In this document: piece after piece, positions 23,537 to 31,507 of the stretch | Layout: each line of letters opens with the position of its first letter | Numbering within the stretch: position 1 is the first letter of the stretch | Assembly: GCA_947305775.1 (NCBI GenBank) | Contig: CAMZEN010000031.1 | Location: 1 to 32,355, forward strand | DNA length: 32,355 nt | Reading direction: 5' to 3' | From: an uncultured Verrucomicrobiota bacterium | GTDB taxonomy: Bacteria; Verrucomicrobiota; Kiritimatiellia; RFP12; UBA1067 | Notes under the pieces: generated by a model | What the model was told of the DNA's origin: nothing | Seen by the model: only the letters and a program-made list of their open reading frames with translations | Database searches by the model: none | Made by a program: the position numbers and the translations under genes

Positions 23537-24487
23537 TCAGGCTCGCGGGTGGGCAAGCCGGTAGGCATCTTGAAGTCGGCCGATCGATACGTGGGTGTAG
23601 ACCTGCGTCGTGGAGAGCGACGAATGCCCAAGCATCTCCTGCACGCTTCTGAGGTCTGCGCCGGCATCCAGCAGATGCGTGGCGAAACTGTGCCGCAGCT
23701 TGTGCGGGGAAAGGTCTGTCGGCAGTTCCGCCTCGGCAAGATAGCGCTTCATCCTGCGCTCAACAAGACGGGCCGTTATCTTTACGAGCCTGTCGCCAAG
23801 AAAGACGTATGCAACATCATCCGCCAGCTCAGGATGCTCGGCAGCCATGAACTTTCGAAGCTTCTGAAGGGCATCAAGCGCCTTCGAGCCAAGTATGACG
23901 AGTCTATCCTTGCGTCCTTTGCCAGTGACGATCACACGTCCGTCACGCCAGCCTATCATGCCCCACTTTACGGCTATTGCCTCTCCAATGCGGCAACCTG
24001 TCGAATACAAGAACTCGAACATTGCAACGTCCCTCAGATACTGCATCCTGGAGAGAGTCTTTTCCTGAAAGTCCTTGTGCGGCTGGGCAAGGAAGCGCTC
24101 CACCTCCTGAGGCGACAGCGTACGCGGCACGGTCTTCGCCTTGCGAGGCCCGCGAAGCATCGAAAAAGGATTGTCGATGACTATGTTCCTGCGCTGCAGG
24201 TGGCGGTAGAAAGTCCGCAGCGACGCAAGCTTGCGCTGAACGGTCGCGACGCTGGCACCGTCCTTAGACAGCACCGCCAGAAAACGCCGCGCATCAGAAT
24301 CCTGTATATCCTTCCAGGGTAAAGGAGCTTGTGCGTCTTCGCCCCAGATTATGGAGGCAAACTGCGCAATGTCCATCAGGTATCCGACTCGCGTGTTCTC
24401 GGTGACGCTGCGCTCCGCTACAAGCCAGGTCTCAAAGCTTTTTGCGAGAGGGTCTCCGTAGACGTCAGGATTCGGTTTCGCCGGCAC
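23537..24487 (-). CDS. xerC: Tyrosine recombinase, XerC type
   Basis: Partner recombinase for dif resolution. From the proposed GTG at 24487 it is 316 aa. The catalytic set is complete: Arg166 (STGCRIGEA), Lys190 (GKGRKDRLV), His262 and Arg265 (SPHKLRHSFATHLL), His288 (LGHSSLSTTQ) and Tyr297 (VYTHV). The PHKLRHSFATH form and the AHPRA ending favour XerC. The reading frame is open back to 24670 inside topA, but that extension is Arg-rich shadow sequence. The GTG at 24487 has GAGG about 9 bases upstream and overlaps topA by 23 bases. The topA-xerC neighbourhood is a known conserved arrangement. Confidence 0.9.
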   Translation of the reverse strand: MPAKPNPDVYGDPLAKSFETWLVAERSVTENTRVGYLMDIAQFASIIWGEDAQAPLPWKDIQDSDARRFLAVLSKDGASVATVQRKLASLRTFYRHLQRRNIVIDNPFSMLRGPRKAKTVPRTLSPQEVERFLAQPHKDFQEKTLSRMQYLRDVAMFEFLYSTGCRIGEAIAVKWGMIGWRDGRVIVTGKGRKDRLVILGSKALDALQKLRKFMAAEHPELADDVAYVFLGDRLVKITARLVERRMKRYLAEAELPTDLSPHKLRHSFATHLLDAGADLRSVQEMLGHSSLSTTQVYTHVSIGRLQDAYRLAHPRA

Positions 24488-27035
24488 GATCAAGTACCTC
24501 AGCCTTCTTCTCCTCTGACGACGGGAGGTTCGCAAGCCCCAATGCCTCGGCACGAGCATCGAAGTCGGGTATTTGCGCACGATAGGCCACCGCGACACGC
24601 TTAAGGGCAAGCGTCTGACGCGGCGACAGGGAATGGCGACGGGCAAACTGAGTCGCCAGACTGTCAACAAAACCCTTATCGTCGTAAAGCTTGCGCCCTT
24701 TCTTGAGCGGAACGCGCCATTCCTTTACAGACGTCATCATCTCAAGTATCTCCGGCACGGCCGGATCGCTCGGCATCGTCGTGAATCCGCCTGGCACGTA
24801 GCTTGAAAGCTTCTCGCGAACCTCCTCGCAGTCCGGCAGGGACCCTGCGTTCTCGCCTACAGCACGCGCAAGGATCGCCAACTGCTTCGGCGAAAGGCCG
24901 CGTCCGTGATCGACCTGCTCACGCAGACTCTTGAGGAATGGATTTTTGTTCATTCCCCCGATCCGGTCCATAAGGTCGAAGCAGTAGCGCACCATCTCCG
25001 GATCAGCCTTTTCGCCGCGGATTACGGCGTTACCGGCCAACCCCAACTCCTTCAGCTTCTTTTCTACCCCCGGTATCTGATCGGCGTAGACGAGAGCCAT
25101 GCGCACAAGAAACTCCAGCTGACGCGCCGAGAGCTCCTTTTCGCCCTTCTCCGCCTGCTCGCGCACGCTTTCAACAAAAGCCTTGTCGTCGTATACGCGC
25201 TTGCCGACCTTCTTCGGATCCTTCCACTTCGTTACCTGCGAAAGAAGATTGAATACGTGATCGAACATCGCGCGGTCTGGCGCAGGTTCGGCGCATGCAG
25301 CGAGCTCCTTCTGGAATTTCGAGTAGAAGTCGCTCAGCATTACGTTCATCGGCTCGCCTTCCTCCTCAACCTTGTCAAGCTCGGCCTCCATCTCGGCGGT
25401 ATAGCCTACGTTGAACAGGTTGTCGAGCTTCTTGGTGAGCCAGTCGCATACGAGAAAGCCCCTGTCAAGCGGAATCAACTTGCGCTTTTCGGTCTTGGCG
25501 TACTCACGCGCCTTAAGCGTCTCAATCGTCTGGGCATATGTCGAAGGGCGTCCAACGCCATTCTCCTCAAGGGTCTTTACGAGCGACGCCTCGGAATAGT
25601 GGGCAGGGCCCTTGGTCTGCTTCTCGTCCGCAAGCCAGCGTGTCGCATCCAGCTCTTCGCCAACGGCAAGCTTCGGCAATTTCGCCACCTCGTCGCTTTC
25701 CTCGTCGTCGGCATCGTCGGCCGCCACCTTGCGCTTTCTGAGCGAAATCTTCATCACTTTCAGGAAGCCTTCAAAGTCGACTTCGGTCGCACTTGCCGTA
25801 AACACGTAGGAATGCGCCAGCGCAGGCTTGCGCGGTTCCAGCGAAACCGTCCTGCATGTCATCTTGGCGTCGGACATCTGGCTCGCCATGAAACGCGTCC
25901 AGATAAGTCCGTAAAGTCTCTGCTCGGGAGTGTCGAGCCCGCCTTTCTCGGGGGTCTCGAGCACGTCGGTGGGGCGAATAGCCTCGTGTGCGCCCTGGGC
26001 GTCGGCCTTGGATTTGAAGAAATTGGGCGTCGCCGGATAAAAGTCGGGGCCATATTCCGACACGATGAAGTCCTTCGCCGCGGCTCGCGCCTGTTCGCTG
26101 ACGTTCACCGAGTCAGTTCGCATGTAGGTTATGCGCCCCTGCTCGTAGAGGGATTGGGCCAACTTCATGGTCTTGCCGGGCGATATGCCAAGCACGCTGG
26201 AGGCCGCCTGCTGCAACGTAGATGTCGTGAAAGGCGGCAATGCGTGTCGCGTCTTTGGCAAAGCCTTAAGATCAATCACCTCAAGGTGCGCACCTGCTAG
26301 GTCGAGAAGCATGTTGTCCGCAGATTGGCGATCCTTGACATCGGGCTTATCGCCATCGTAGCGAGCCAGTTTGGCGGCGAACGACTCGCCGTGGCCACTG
26401 CGCTTCTTGGCCTCGACGCCAAGCAAGTAGTACTTCTCGGGCTTGAACGCATCGATTTCGCGCTGGCGCTCCACAAGCAGACGCAATGCGACGGACTGCA
26501 CTCGACCTGCGCTTAGTGTGCGGTTGTTCGGGCACTGTATGTACTTCCAAAGAAGCGGCGACACCTTGTAGCCGACGAGCCTGTCCAGTATGCGCCTCGC
26601 CTGTTGCGCGTCCACACGCGGCATGTCAATTTCGCGCGGTTCCGCGACGGCCTTTGTCACGGCGGATTTGGTTATCTCGTTGTAGGTGACTCTATGGAAA
26701 GGCTTTCCTCCGGCGACAGGCTCAAGGACCTCTTTGAGGTGCCACGCTATGGCTTCTCCCTCGCGGTCAGGGTCGCTCGCCAGATAAACTTCGCTAGCGC
26801 CCTTCATGGCGGACTTAAGCTCCGACACGACCTTCTGTCTGCCTTCGGAGATTATATAGTGCGGCTCGAAGCGCCACTTGCCTTCGCCTTCAGGAGTTAT
26901 GGTTATCGCGTTGTTCTCCTTCGGCAGATCACGTATGTGACCAACGGAGCTCTTAACGGTAAAATCGCCGCCAAGATACTTGGCTATCGTCTTGGCCTTT
27001 GCAGGCGATTCGACTATCAAAAGTTTCTTGCCCAT
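24465..27035 (-). CDS. topA: DNA topoisomerase I (type IA) with unusual C-terminal repeats
   Basis: Relaxes negative supercoils through a 5'-phosphotyrosine intermediate. Of 856 aa, residues 1 to about 575 are a standard core. The Toprim domain has Glu9 (VESPAKAKTI) and DPDRE (88-92). The conserved LSAGRVQSVALRL is near 174-186, and active-site Tyr304 is in GRITYMRTDSV. The four-Cys zinc fingers usual in TopA tails are absent. Instead residues 589-836 hold three diverged copies of a helical module. The gene lies 18 bases after the efflux adaptor gene with no clear Shine-Dalgarno, and xerC overlaps its 3' end. Confidence 0.96.
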   Translation of the reverse strand: MGKKLLIVESPAKAKTIAKYLGGDFTVKSSVGHIRDLPKENNAITITPEGEGKWRFEPHYIISEGRQKVVSELKSAMKGASEVYLASDPDREGEAIAWHLKEVLEPVAGGKPFHRVTYNEITKSAVTKAVAEPREIDMPRVDAQQARRILDRLVGYKVSPLLWKYIQCPNNRTLSAGRVQSVALRLLVERQREIDAFKPEKYYLLGVEAKKRSGHGESFAAKLARYDGDKPDVKDRQSADNMLLDLAGAHLEVIDLKALPKTRHALPPFTTSTLQQAASSVLGISPGKTMKLAQSLYEQGRITYMRTDSVNVSEQARAAAKDFIVSEYGPDFYPATPNFFKSKADAQGAHEAIRPTDVLETPEKGGLDTPEQRLYGLIWTRFMASQMSDAKMTCRTVSLEPRKPALAHSYVFTASATEVDFEGFLKVMKISLRKRKVAADDADDEESDEVAKLPKLAVGEELDATRWLADEKQTKGPAHYSEASLVKTLEENGVGRPSTYAQTIETLKAREYAKTEKRKLIPLDRGFLVCDWLTKKLDNLFNVGYTAEMEAELDKVEEEGEPMNVMLSDFYSKFQKELAACAEPAPDRAMFDHVFNLLSQVTKWKDPKKVGKRVYDDKAFVESVREQAEKGEKELSARQLEFLVRMALVYADQIPGVEKKLKELGLAGNAVIRGEKADPEMVRYCFDLMDRIGGMNKNPFLKSLREQVDHGRGLSPKQLAILARAVGENAGSLPDCEEVREKLSSYVPGGFTTMPSDPAVPEILEMMTSVKEWRVPLKKGRKLYDDKGFVDSLATQFARRHSLSPRQTLALKRVAVAYRAQIPDFDARAEALGLANLPSSEEKKAEVLDRAGETES
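24528..25271 (-). repeat. Triplicated helical module in the TopA C terminus
   Basis: Three copies at protein residues about 589-668, 680-745 and 759-836. Copies 1 and 3 share a KxGRKxYDDKxFVxS-like lead-in (GKRVYDDKAFVESV; GRKLYDDKGFVDSL). All three share an F(V/L)xS..xQ segment followed by LSARQ, LSPKQ or LSPRQ and a long helix. Copies 1 and 3 end in (D/A)QIP. The middle copy lacks the YDDK lead-in. The repeat is visible at protein level only. Confidence 0.8.
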
Positions 27036-27053
27036 GTCTATAATGCTGTTGTG

Positions 27054-28325
27054 TTACTTCTTTGGTTCTGGGGCTGTGCCCTTGTTCTTGTTTCTGTTCG
27101 GGAACTTCGGCATGAAAGGATTGTTCGTTTCATCCTGCTGCACGGTCACTGACGTGTGGTAGCCTACAACGGCTTTGCGGCCCTCAAGCGCATCGACCCC
27201 TTCCATTACTATCTGCGTGAAAGAGTCGTCGCTCACGCCTTCAGCAACGGATACCGGTTCTATTGTTCCATCGTCCCCAACAAGCCATATCTTGCGCCCG
27301 CGCGGCACCTCAATCCCCGCAATATCCTCATCGTGTGGGCGGAACCTGAATGCGGCAGCGGCGACCACAAGCACGTCCTCGGCACGAGCCGTCTCTATCG
27401 AAAGCGTTGCTGTCATGCCGGGGAACAGCATTTCGTCAGGATTATCAGCCTCGATTATTACCGGGAAGGTCACTACGTTGTTCGTAGTAGTCGCCGCCCG
27501 GCGAATCTGTATAACCTTGCCAGTGAACTTGCGACGATAGGCATCTGCCGTGAATGATACAGCCTGGCCAACCTTTATGTTGCCGACATCGGCCTCAGGA
27601 ACCGTCGCCTCGACCCAGACGGTTTTGAGGTCCTCGGCAATCGTCAGGACTGGAACGGCGTTCATCGAAGAGACAACGGTCTCGCCTTCTTCTACCTTGC
27701 GGTCTATGACGATACCGTCCACAGGCGACACGATTGTGCAGTAGCGCAAGTTCGCATCCGCCTGCGACACGTCCGCCTCGCACTGCTCTACGGACGCACG
27801 GGAGCTCTTTAGGGACGCCTGGGCGGAGTCGAGGCTGGCCCTTGCCTTTGCAAGAGCCTCCTCTGCGGTATCCAGATCGGCAATCGGAGCAAGGCTCTTT
27901 TCGACAAGCTGCTTCTTTCTTGCATAGGTCTTCTCGGCAAGATCGAGCTCTGCTTCGCGAGAACGAACGGTTGCCTCGCCGACTTCAACATTTGCGCGGC
28001 TGACATGCAATCTGGCTACGGCACTCTTATAGTTCGCTTCGTACACAAGCGGATCGATAAGCGCTACGACCTGTCCGTTCGTGACGACCGAATTGTAGTC
28101 GACAAAAAGCTTGATCAGCCGTCCATTGACCTGTGCGCCGACAGGAATTCCGGATGGCGAGTTGCGCGGAGTAACCGTACCTGTGGCCTCCACTGTACGC
28201 ACGACATCGGTCCTCGTGATGGGTGCGAGCCGGTAAGACGGGGCCTTCTTCTGAGAAAGCGGCGCATTTTCTCCGCATCCAGCAACTAAAAGCAAAACCG
28301 CTGCACAAACAAGTCTGAAATTCAT
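27054..28325 (-). CDS. RND/MacA-type efflux periplasmic adaptor lipoprotein
   Basis: Membrane-fusion protein linking an inner-membrane pump to an outer-membrane channel. The 423 aa begin with a lipoprotein signal (lipobox LVAGC, lipidated Cys17). A biotinyl-lipoyl half-motif follows (NGRLIKLFVDYNSVVTNGQVVA), then an alpha-helical hairpin (about 85-190, heptads rich in Ala, Glu, Leu). The second lipoyl half is YCTIVSPVDGIVIDRKVEEGETV. The beta-barrel and membrane-proximal domains contain VWVEATVPEADVGNIKVGQ and FPGMTATLSIETA. It resembles MacA/HlyD adaptors more than AcrA. It is 20 bases downstream of the TolC-type gene. No pump gene (RND or MacB-type ABC) is adjacent; topA follows. Confidence 0.92.
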   Translation of the reverse strand: MNFRLVCAAVLLLVAGCGENAPLSQKKAPSYRLAPITRTDVVRTVEATGTVTPRNSPSGIPVGAQVNGRLIKLFVDYNSVVTNGQVVALIDPLVYEANYKSAVARLHVSRANVEVGEATVRSREAELDLAEKTYARKKQLVEKSLAPIADLDTAEEALAKARASLDSAQASLKSSRASVEQCEADVSQADANLRYCTIVSPVDGIVIDRKVEEGETVVSSMNAVPVLTIAEDLKTVWVEATVPEADVGNIKVGQAVSFTADAYRRKFTGKVIQIRRAATTTNNVVTFPVIIEADNPDEMLFPGMTATLSIETARAEDVLVVAAAAFRFRPHDEDIAGIEVPRGRKIWLVGDDGTIEPVSVAEGVSDDSFTQIVMEGVDALEGRKAVVGYHTSVTVQQDETNNPFMPKFPNRNKNKGTAPEPKK

Positions 28326-28345
28326 TTTGATCGCTTCTTTCCTTT

Positions 28346-29746
28346 TTATTTCACGTATTCAGGCCTAAGCCCGAGAAGAACGAACAGCCTTGCCTCCGCA
28401 ATCTGTCCACGATAGAACGCCTTTTCGCAACTCGCAAGCGACGTCACATAGTCCGCTACGGCATCCGTATACTCTATGCGAGAAGCGTCGCCGACCGAAA
28501 GCTGCTCAGTAACCGTATCAAGGTTTTCCTTTGCGCTCCTTACGCTCGCGGTGGCGGACAACAGAGCCTCGTGCGCGTTATCGCGCTCGGCAACGGCCTG
28601 CTCGATCGAAAACGAAAGATCTAGCTCGGCCGCATCAACTTCTGCCGCCGCGGATTTGAGGGCTACCGTCGCACGATCCACAGCCGTAAGCTTGCGCCCA
28701 CCGGTGAACAATGTCTGCGCCGCGTCCACACCCCAGCGCCAGTACCAGAGCGGATCGGTCCAGTTGAGCGAAAGGGACGCGCCAAATGTCGGACCAAGGT
28801 CCGCAACAGCATAGTCGACCGCCGCCGATGCGGCACGCAGCTTTGCGCGACTCACCTGCATCGCGGGTTCGTTCGTCCTGGCGAATGCAAAGAGCTCTCT
28901 GGCGCCATCGCGGGTTTCGGCGAACGCCTTTTCGGGCCTCCCGCCCGAAAGAAGAGCCCCATATGGCGCGAGTTCGCCGCCAAAGCCCGTCTCAAGGCCA
29001 AGGGACGCCGCAAGGTCGGCCGTCGCCGTGACTAGCTGGTTTGAAGCTGCGACAACAGCTTCTATCGCCTCTGTGAGGTCCAATCTGGCACGAGTCACAT
29101 CCAGCTTCTGAGCCTCGCCCTGTTCAAGACGCGCCTGGGCGCGGTTGAGGTGCTCCGCTCGCATATACACGTTGGTAAAGGCGACCTCCAACAGCGCTGC
29201 GGCCTGAAGTCTCTCGAAATAGGAGCTCGCAACTTGTCCGAAGACAGTGTACCCGGCCTTGATGAGAGAAAGCTCCGCCGCGGTCACGCGCTCTGCCTGC
29301 GCCCGAACGTTGGCGTCATTGCGACCGAAATCCCAGACCAGTATGTCGAGGGAAAGGGCTCCCGACCAGTTGCCGCGCGTCTTGCCTTCGAGTTTTGAAA
29401 GGTGGGTGGCCGCGCTGGACGCCGAGTATCCGCCGTTCGCCGACGCACTTACACCATTCCATGGCGTAGAACTGGCTATCGGCGCGTTTGCCTGAATCTC
29501 CTTCAATGCCAGTCGCGCATCCTCGACGGCAAGACGAGCCAAAGCTACAGTCGGCCTGTTTGCAATAGCGAACTCAACAAGGTTCGATAGCGAACTTGAC
29601 GCATCAGGGGCGACCTTGGCCGCAGAGACCTCGCCGGCCCCCCGTCCTGATGCCTCCTGCTGGGCATCCCGAGCATTTTTCACGGTTGTGCAGCCCACTA
29701 CAGCAAGCGCAACACATCCTGCCAAATACAATCTATTAAATCTCAT
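28346..29746 (-). CDS. TolC-family outer-membrane efflux lipoprotein
   Basis: Outer-membrane channel of a tripartite exporter. From the preferred start at 29746 it has 466 aa, begins MRFNRLYLAG, and carries a lipobox (AVVGC, lipidated Cys19). Two OEP repeats of long Ala-rich helices follow (e.g. LVEFAIANRPTVALARLAVEDA and LFAFARTNEPAMQVSRAKLRAA), as in NodT/OprM-type lipoproteins. An in-frame ATG two codons upstream (29752) directly abuts the -10 hexamer and would be untranscribed, so the promoter decides the start. It is the first gene of an operon with the adaptor, topA and xerC, and is leaderless. Confidence 0.92.
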   Translation of the reverse strand: MRFNRLYLAGCVALAVVGCTTVKNARDAQQEASGRGAGEVSAAKVAPDASSSLSNLVEFAIANRPTVALARLAVEDARLALKEIQANAPIASSTPWNGVSASANGGYSASSAATHLSKLEGKTRGNWSGALSLDILVWDFGRNDANVRAQAERVTAAELSLIKAGYTVFGQVASSYFERLQAAALLEVAFTNVYMRAEHLNRAQARLEQGEAQKLDVTRARLDLTEAIEAVVAASNQLVTATADLAASLGLETGFGGELAPYGALLSGGRPEKAFAETRDGARELFAFARTNEPAMQVSRAKLRAASAAVDYAVADLGPTFGASLSLNWTDPLWYWRWGVDAAQTLFTGGRKLTAVDRATVALKSAAAEVDAAELDLSFSIEQAVAERDNAHEALLSATASVRSAKENLDTVTEQLSVGDASRIEYTDAVADYVTSLASCEKAFYRGQIAEARLFVLLGLRPEYVK

Positions 29747-29752
29747 GCGCAT

Positions 29753-29761
29753 ATTATACCA
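29753..29761 (-). promoter_or_regulatory. Extended -10 promoter, leaderless class (tolC-adaptor-topA-xerC)
   Basis: The complement reads TGGTATAAT, preceded by TTT. Six bases (ATGCGC) separate the hexamer from the ATG at 29746, so the A of that ATG is at the expected +1. Confidence 0.75.
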
Positions 29762-29822
29762 AAATGCCGCACCGCAATGTCAACACAGGAAAATAAGCAA
29801 TGCGAATGCGGATTGCGACCAA

Positions 29823-30452
29823 TCAGAGAGACTGTCCGCCGTCGACAGGTATCACACAGCCGCTGGTGCGCTTGGCCCTGAGCAAGAACGCCACGGCCTC
29901 GGCCACATCTTCGGAAGTCGGTCGGCCAAGGGGCGTAGAACCGGCCATTTCATGCACACCCACTGGCGGCATGACAGGCCCTGGAGCAACTGCATTGACG
30001 CGCAACGTCTCGCAGAACATAGCGGCAGAGGTGCGCGTATAGTCAAGGAGTCGCCTCTTCGTACGGGCGTAGGCACCTTCATTGGGCATGGCATCGCCAA
30101 GTACGCGGCAATCGATAATGTTCACGACGCTTCCCATCCCTGTTTCGCGGCAGGCCATGAGCGTCGTGAGCTTTTGTGGCGCCACAAGGTTTACTGTCTC
30201 AAGGGCATGTTCGTCGCCGGTGAAGAGCGCAGCATTGTTGACGAGCGCGTCTGGAGGATTGTTGCCCAGTCTGGCGCATGCCGCGGCATAGAGTTTGGCG
30301 GCGCCCATTGGCTCGGAAAGATCCGCCACAATGTCGGCGCCAGCATCGGCGCGGTGGGAACTGGTCAACACGAGCCAGCCTTCTTCGCGCAGCCTTGCGG
30401 CTATCCCCAGCCCAAGTCTTGTGGTGCCGCCGGTGACCAGAACCGTATTCAT
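29823..30452 (-). CDS. Short-chain dehydrogenase, FolM/pteridine-reductase-like
   Basis: NAD(P)-dependent SDR of 209 aa with cofactor motif VTGGTTRLGLGIA (6-18) and NNA at 72-74. The active site has Asp114 (NIIDCRVLG) where classical SDRs have Ser, plus Tyr128 and Lys132 (YARTK). The Asp-Tyr-Lys triad and the Arg12 in the glycine loop are features of PTR1 and FolM, which reduce dihydrobiopterin, dihydromonapterin or dihydrofolate. The C terminus IPVDGGQSL also resembles FolM. Pterin reduction is therefore likely but not proven. It is the last gene of the secG-epimerase operon, 3 bases after the epimerase stop. Confidence 0.8.
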   Translation of the reverse strand: MNTVLVTGGTTRLGLGIAARLREEGWLVLTSSHRADAGADIVADLSEPMGAAKLYAAACARLGNNPPDALVNNAALFTGDEHALETVNLVAPQKLTTLMACRETGMGSVVNIIDCRVLGDAMPNEGAYARTKRRLLDYTRTSAAMFCETLRVNAVAPGPVMPPVGVHEMAGSTPLGRPTSEDVAEAVAFLLRAKRTSGCVIPVDGGQSL

Positions 30453-30455
30453 ACT

Positions 30456-31499
30456 TTAGAAGAAGAGCTTTGCCGCAGCCAAAAGGCCCTGCTTCCAAGG
30501 CACTCTGTGGCTTACGCCGGACTTCCCCGCGAACTCGCTAAGGTGTTCGACATACCAGTCGTAGTTGCGCACCAGAGCATCCTTGTTCGAGTATTTCGGC
30601 TTGAAGCCAAGAAGCCTTTCGGCCTTCTCGATGGATACGAATGAATCTGTCGAAGCCGTTTCGTAAACCCACGGATAAAGAGGCGAGAGGTGAAGCTTCT
30701 CGAGTATGCGAAGCATGAATATAAGCGGCCTCACAGGCATCCCGCGAATCTTTTTGCCGTGCCCGGCACGATCGAGGACAGCCTGATAGTCCTCCTTCAT
30801 GGTCGTGAACTCCTTCGCGCCGATGTTGAACTCGGTCGCGACGGTCTCCTTCGGCAAGGTCATCGCCGACCATATCGCCTCGTCGAGGTCGTCGACATCC
30901 ATCAGCTGGTAGCGGTTGTTGCCGCTGCCGATCATCGGGAAGCCATGGCCGGTGTACGCCCAGTCGTAGAAAAGCGCAAAGACGCCCAGACGCTCTGGAC
31001 CGATAAAGCTCTTAGGACGTATTATGCTGACGCAATAGCCTTCCTTCATCGCCGCGCGGCAAATGTTTTCGGCATCAATCTTAGCCTGCCCATAAGGGCC
31101 AACGCCTATTAATGGATCGGTCTCGTAGATCGGATGCTTCTTCGGCACGCCATATACGGCGGTCGACGAAATCTGGATCATGCGATCAAGCTTGAACTTC
31201 CGCGCCGCAGCGAGAACGTTACGGCAACCATCGACCTCAGTGGTGCGGATATCCTCTTCGGAATAAAGCGGAAGTGCCGCCGCGCAATGGACCACGACGT
31301 CGCAGCCTTCCGTCACCTTCTCAACGGCCGCCACGTCGCGTACATCGCCAAGAGTGAACTTCAGCCAAGGCTCGCTCTTCTCGGGATAGTCAAAGTCGGC
31401 AATGTCAAGAACACGAATCTCCTCCACGCCCTTGGCGCGAAGGAGACGGATGAGGTTGATCCCGAGAAAACCGGATCCACCGGTCACCAATACCTTCAT
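30456..31499 (-). CDS. NAD-dependent epimerase/dehydratase
   Basis: Extended SDR of 347 aa. It has the Rossmann motif TGGSGFLG (6-13), [12 protein letters not shown] (cofactor adenine site), HCAAALP, SST (111-113) and catalytic Tyr136-x3-Lys140 (YGQAK). [14 protein letters not shown] and the substrate domain follow ([20 protein letters not shown]). Such enzymes act on nucleotide sugars or on sterol-like substrates; which one is not visible. The C-terminal stretch with [13 protein letters not shown] is moderately hydrophobic and could be a membrane contact. It lies 8 bases after secG and 3 bases before the FolM-like gene. Confidence 0.87.
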   Translation of the reverse strand: MKVLVTGGSGFLGINLIRLLRAKGVEEIRVLDIADFDYPEKSEPWLKFTLGDVRDVAAVEKVTEGCDVVVHCAAALPLYSEEDIRTTEVDGCRNVLAAARKFKLDRMIQISSTAVYGVPKKHPIYETDPLIGVGPYGQAKIDAENICRAAMKEGYCVSIIRPKSFIGPERLGVFALFYDWAYTGHGFPMIGSGNNRYQLMDVDDLDEAIWSAMTLPKETVATEFNIGAKEFTTMKEDYQAVLDRAGHGKKIRGMPVRPLIFMLRILEKLHLSPLYPWVYETASTDSFVSIEKAERLLGFKPKYSNKDALVRNYDWYVEHLSEFAGKSGVSHRVPWKQGLLAAAKLFF

Positions 31500-31507
31500 A
31501 GCGACCC

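Noticed and set aside
24488..24670. Longer xerC frame starting inside topA
   Set aside because: The added 61 residues are Arg-rich shadow sequence of the topA 3' end. GTG at 24487 has a spaced GAGG.
24791..24806. Sigma-54-like TGGCAC-N5-TTGAA on the + strand
   Set aside because: It lies antisense inside topA with no + strand gene to drive, and TTGAA departs from the TTGC core of the -12 box.
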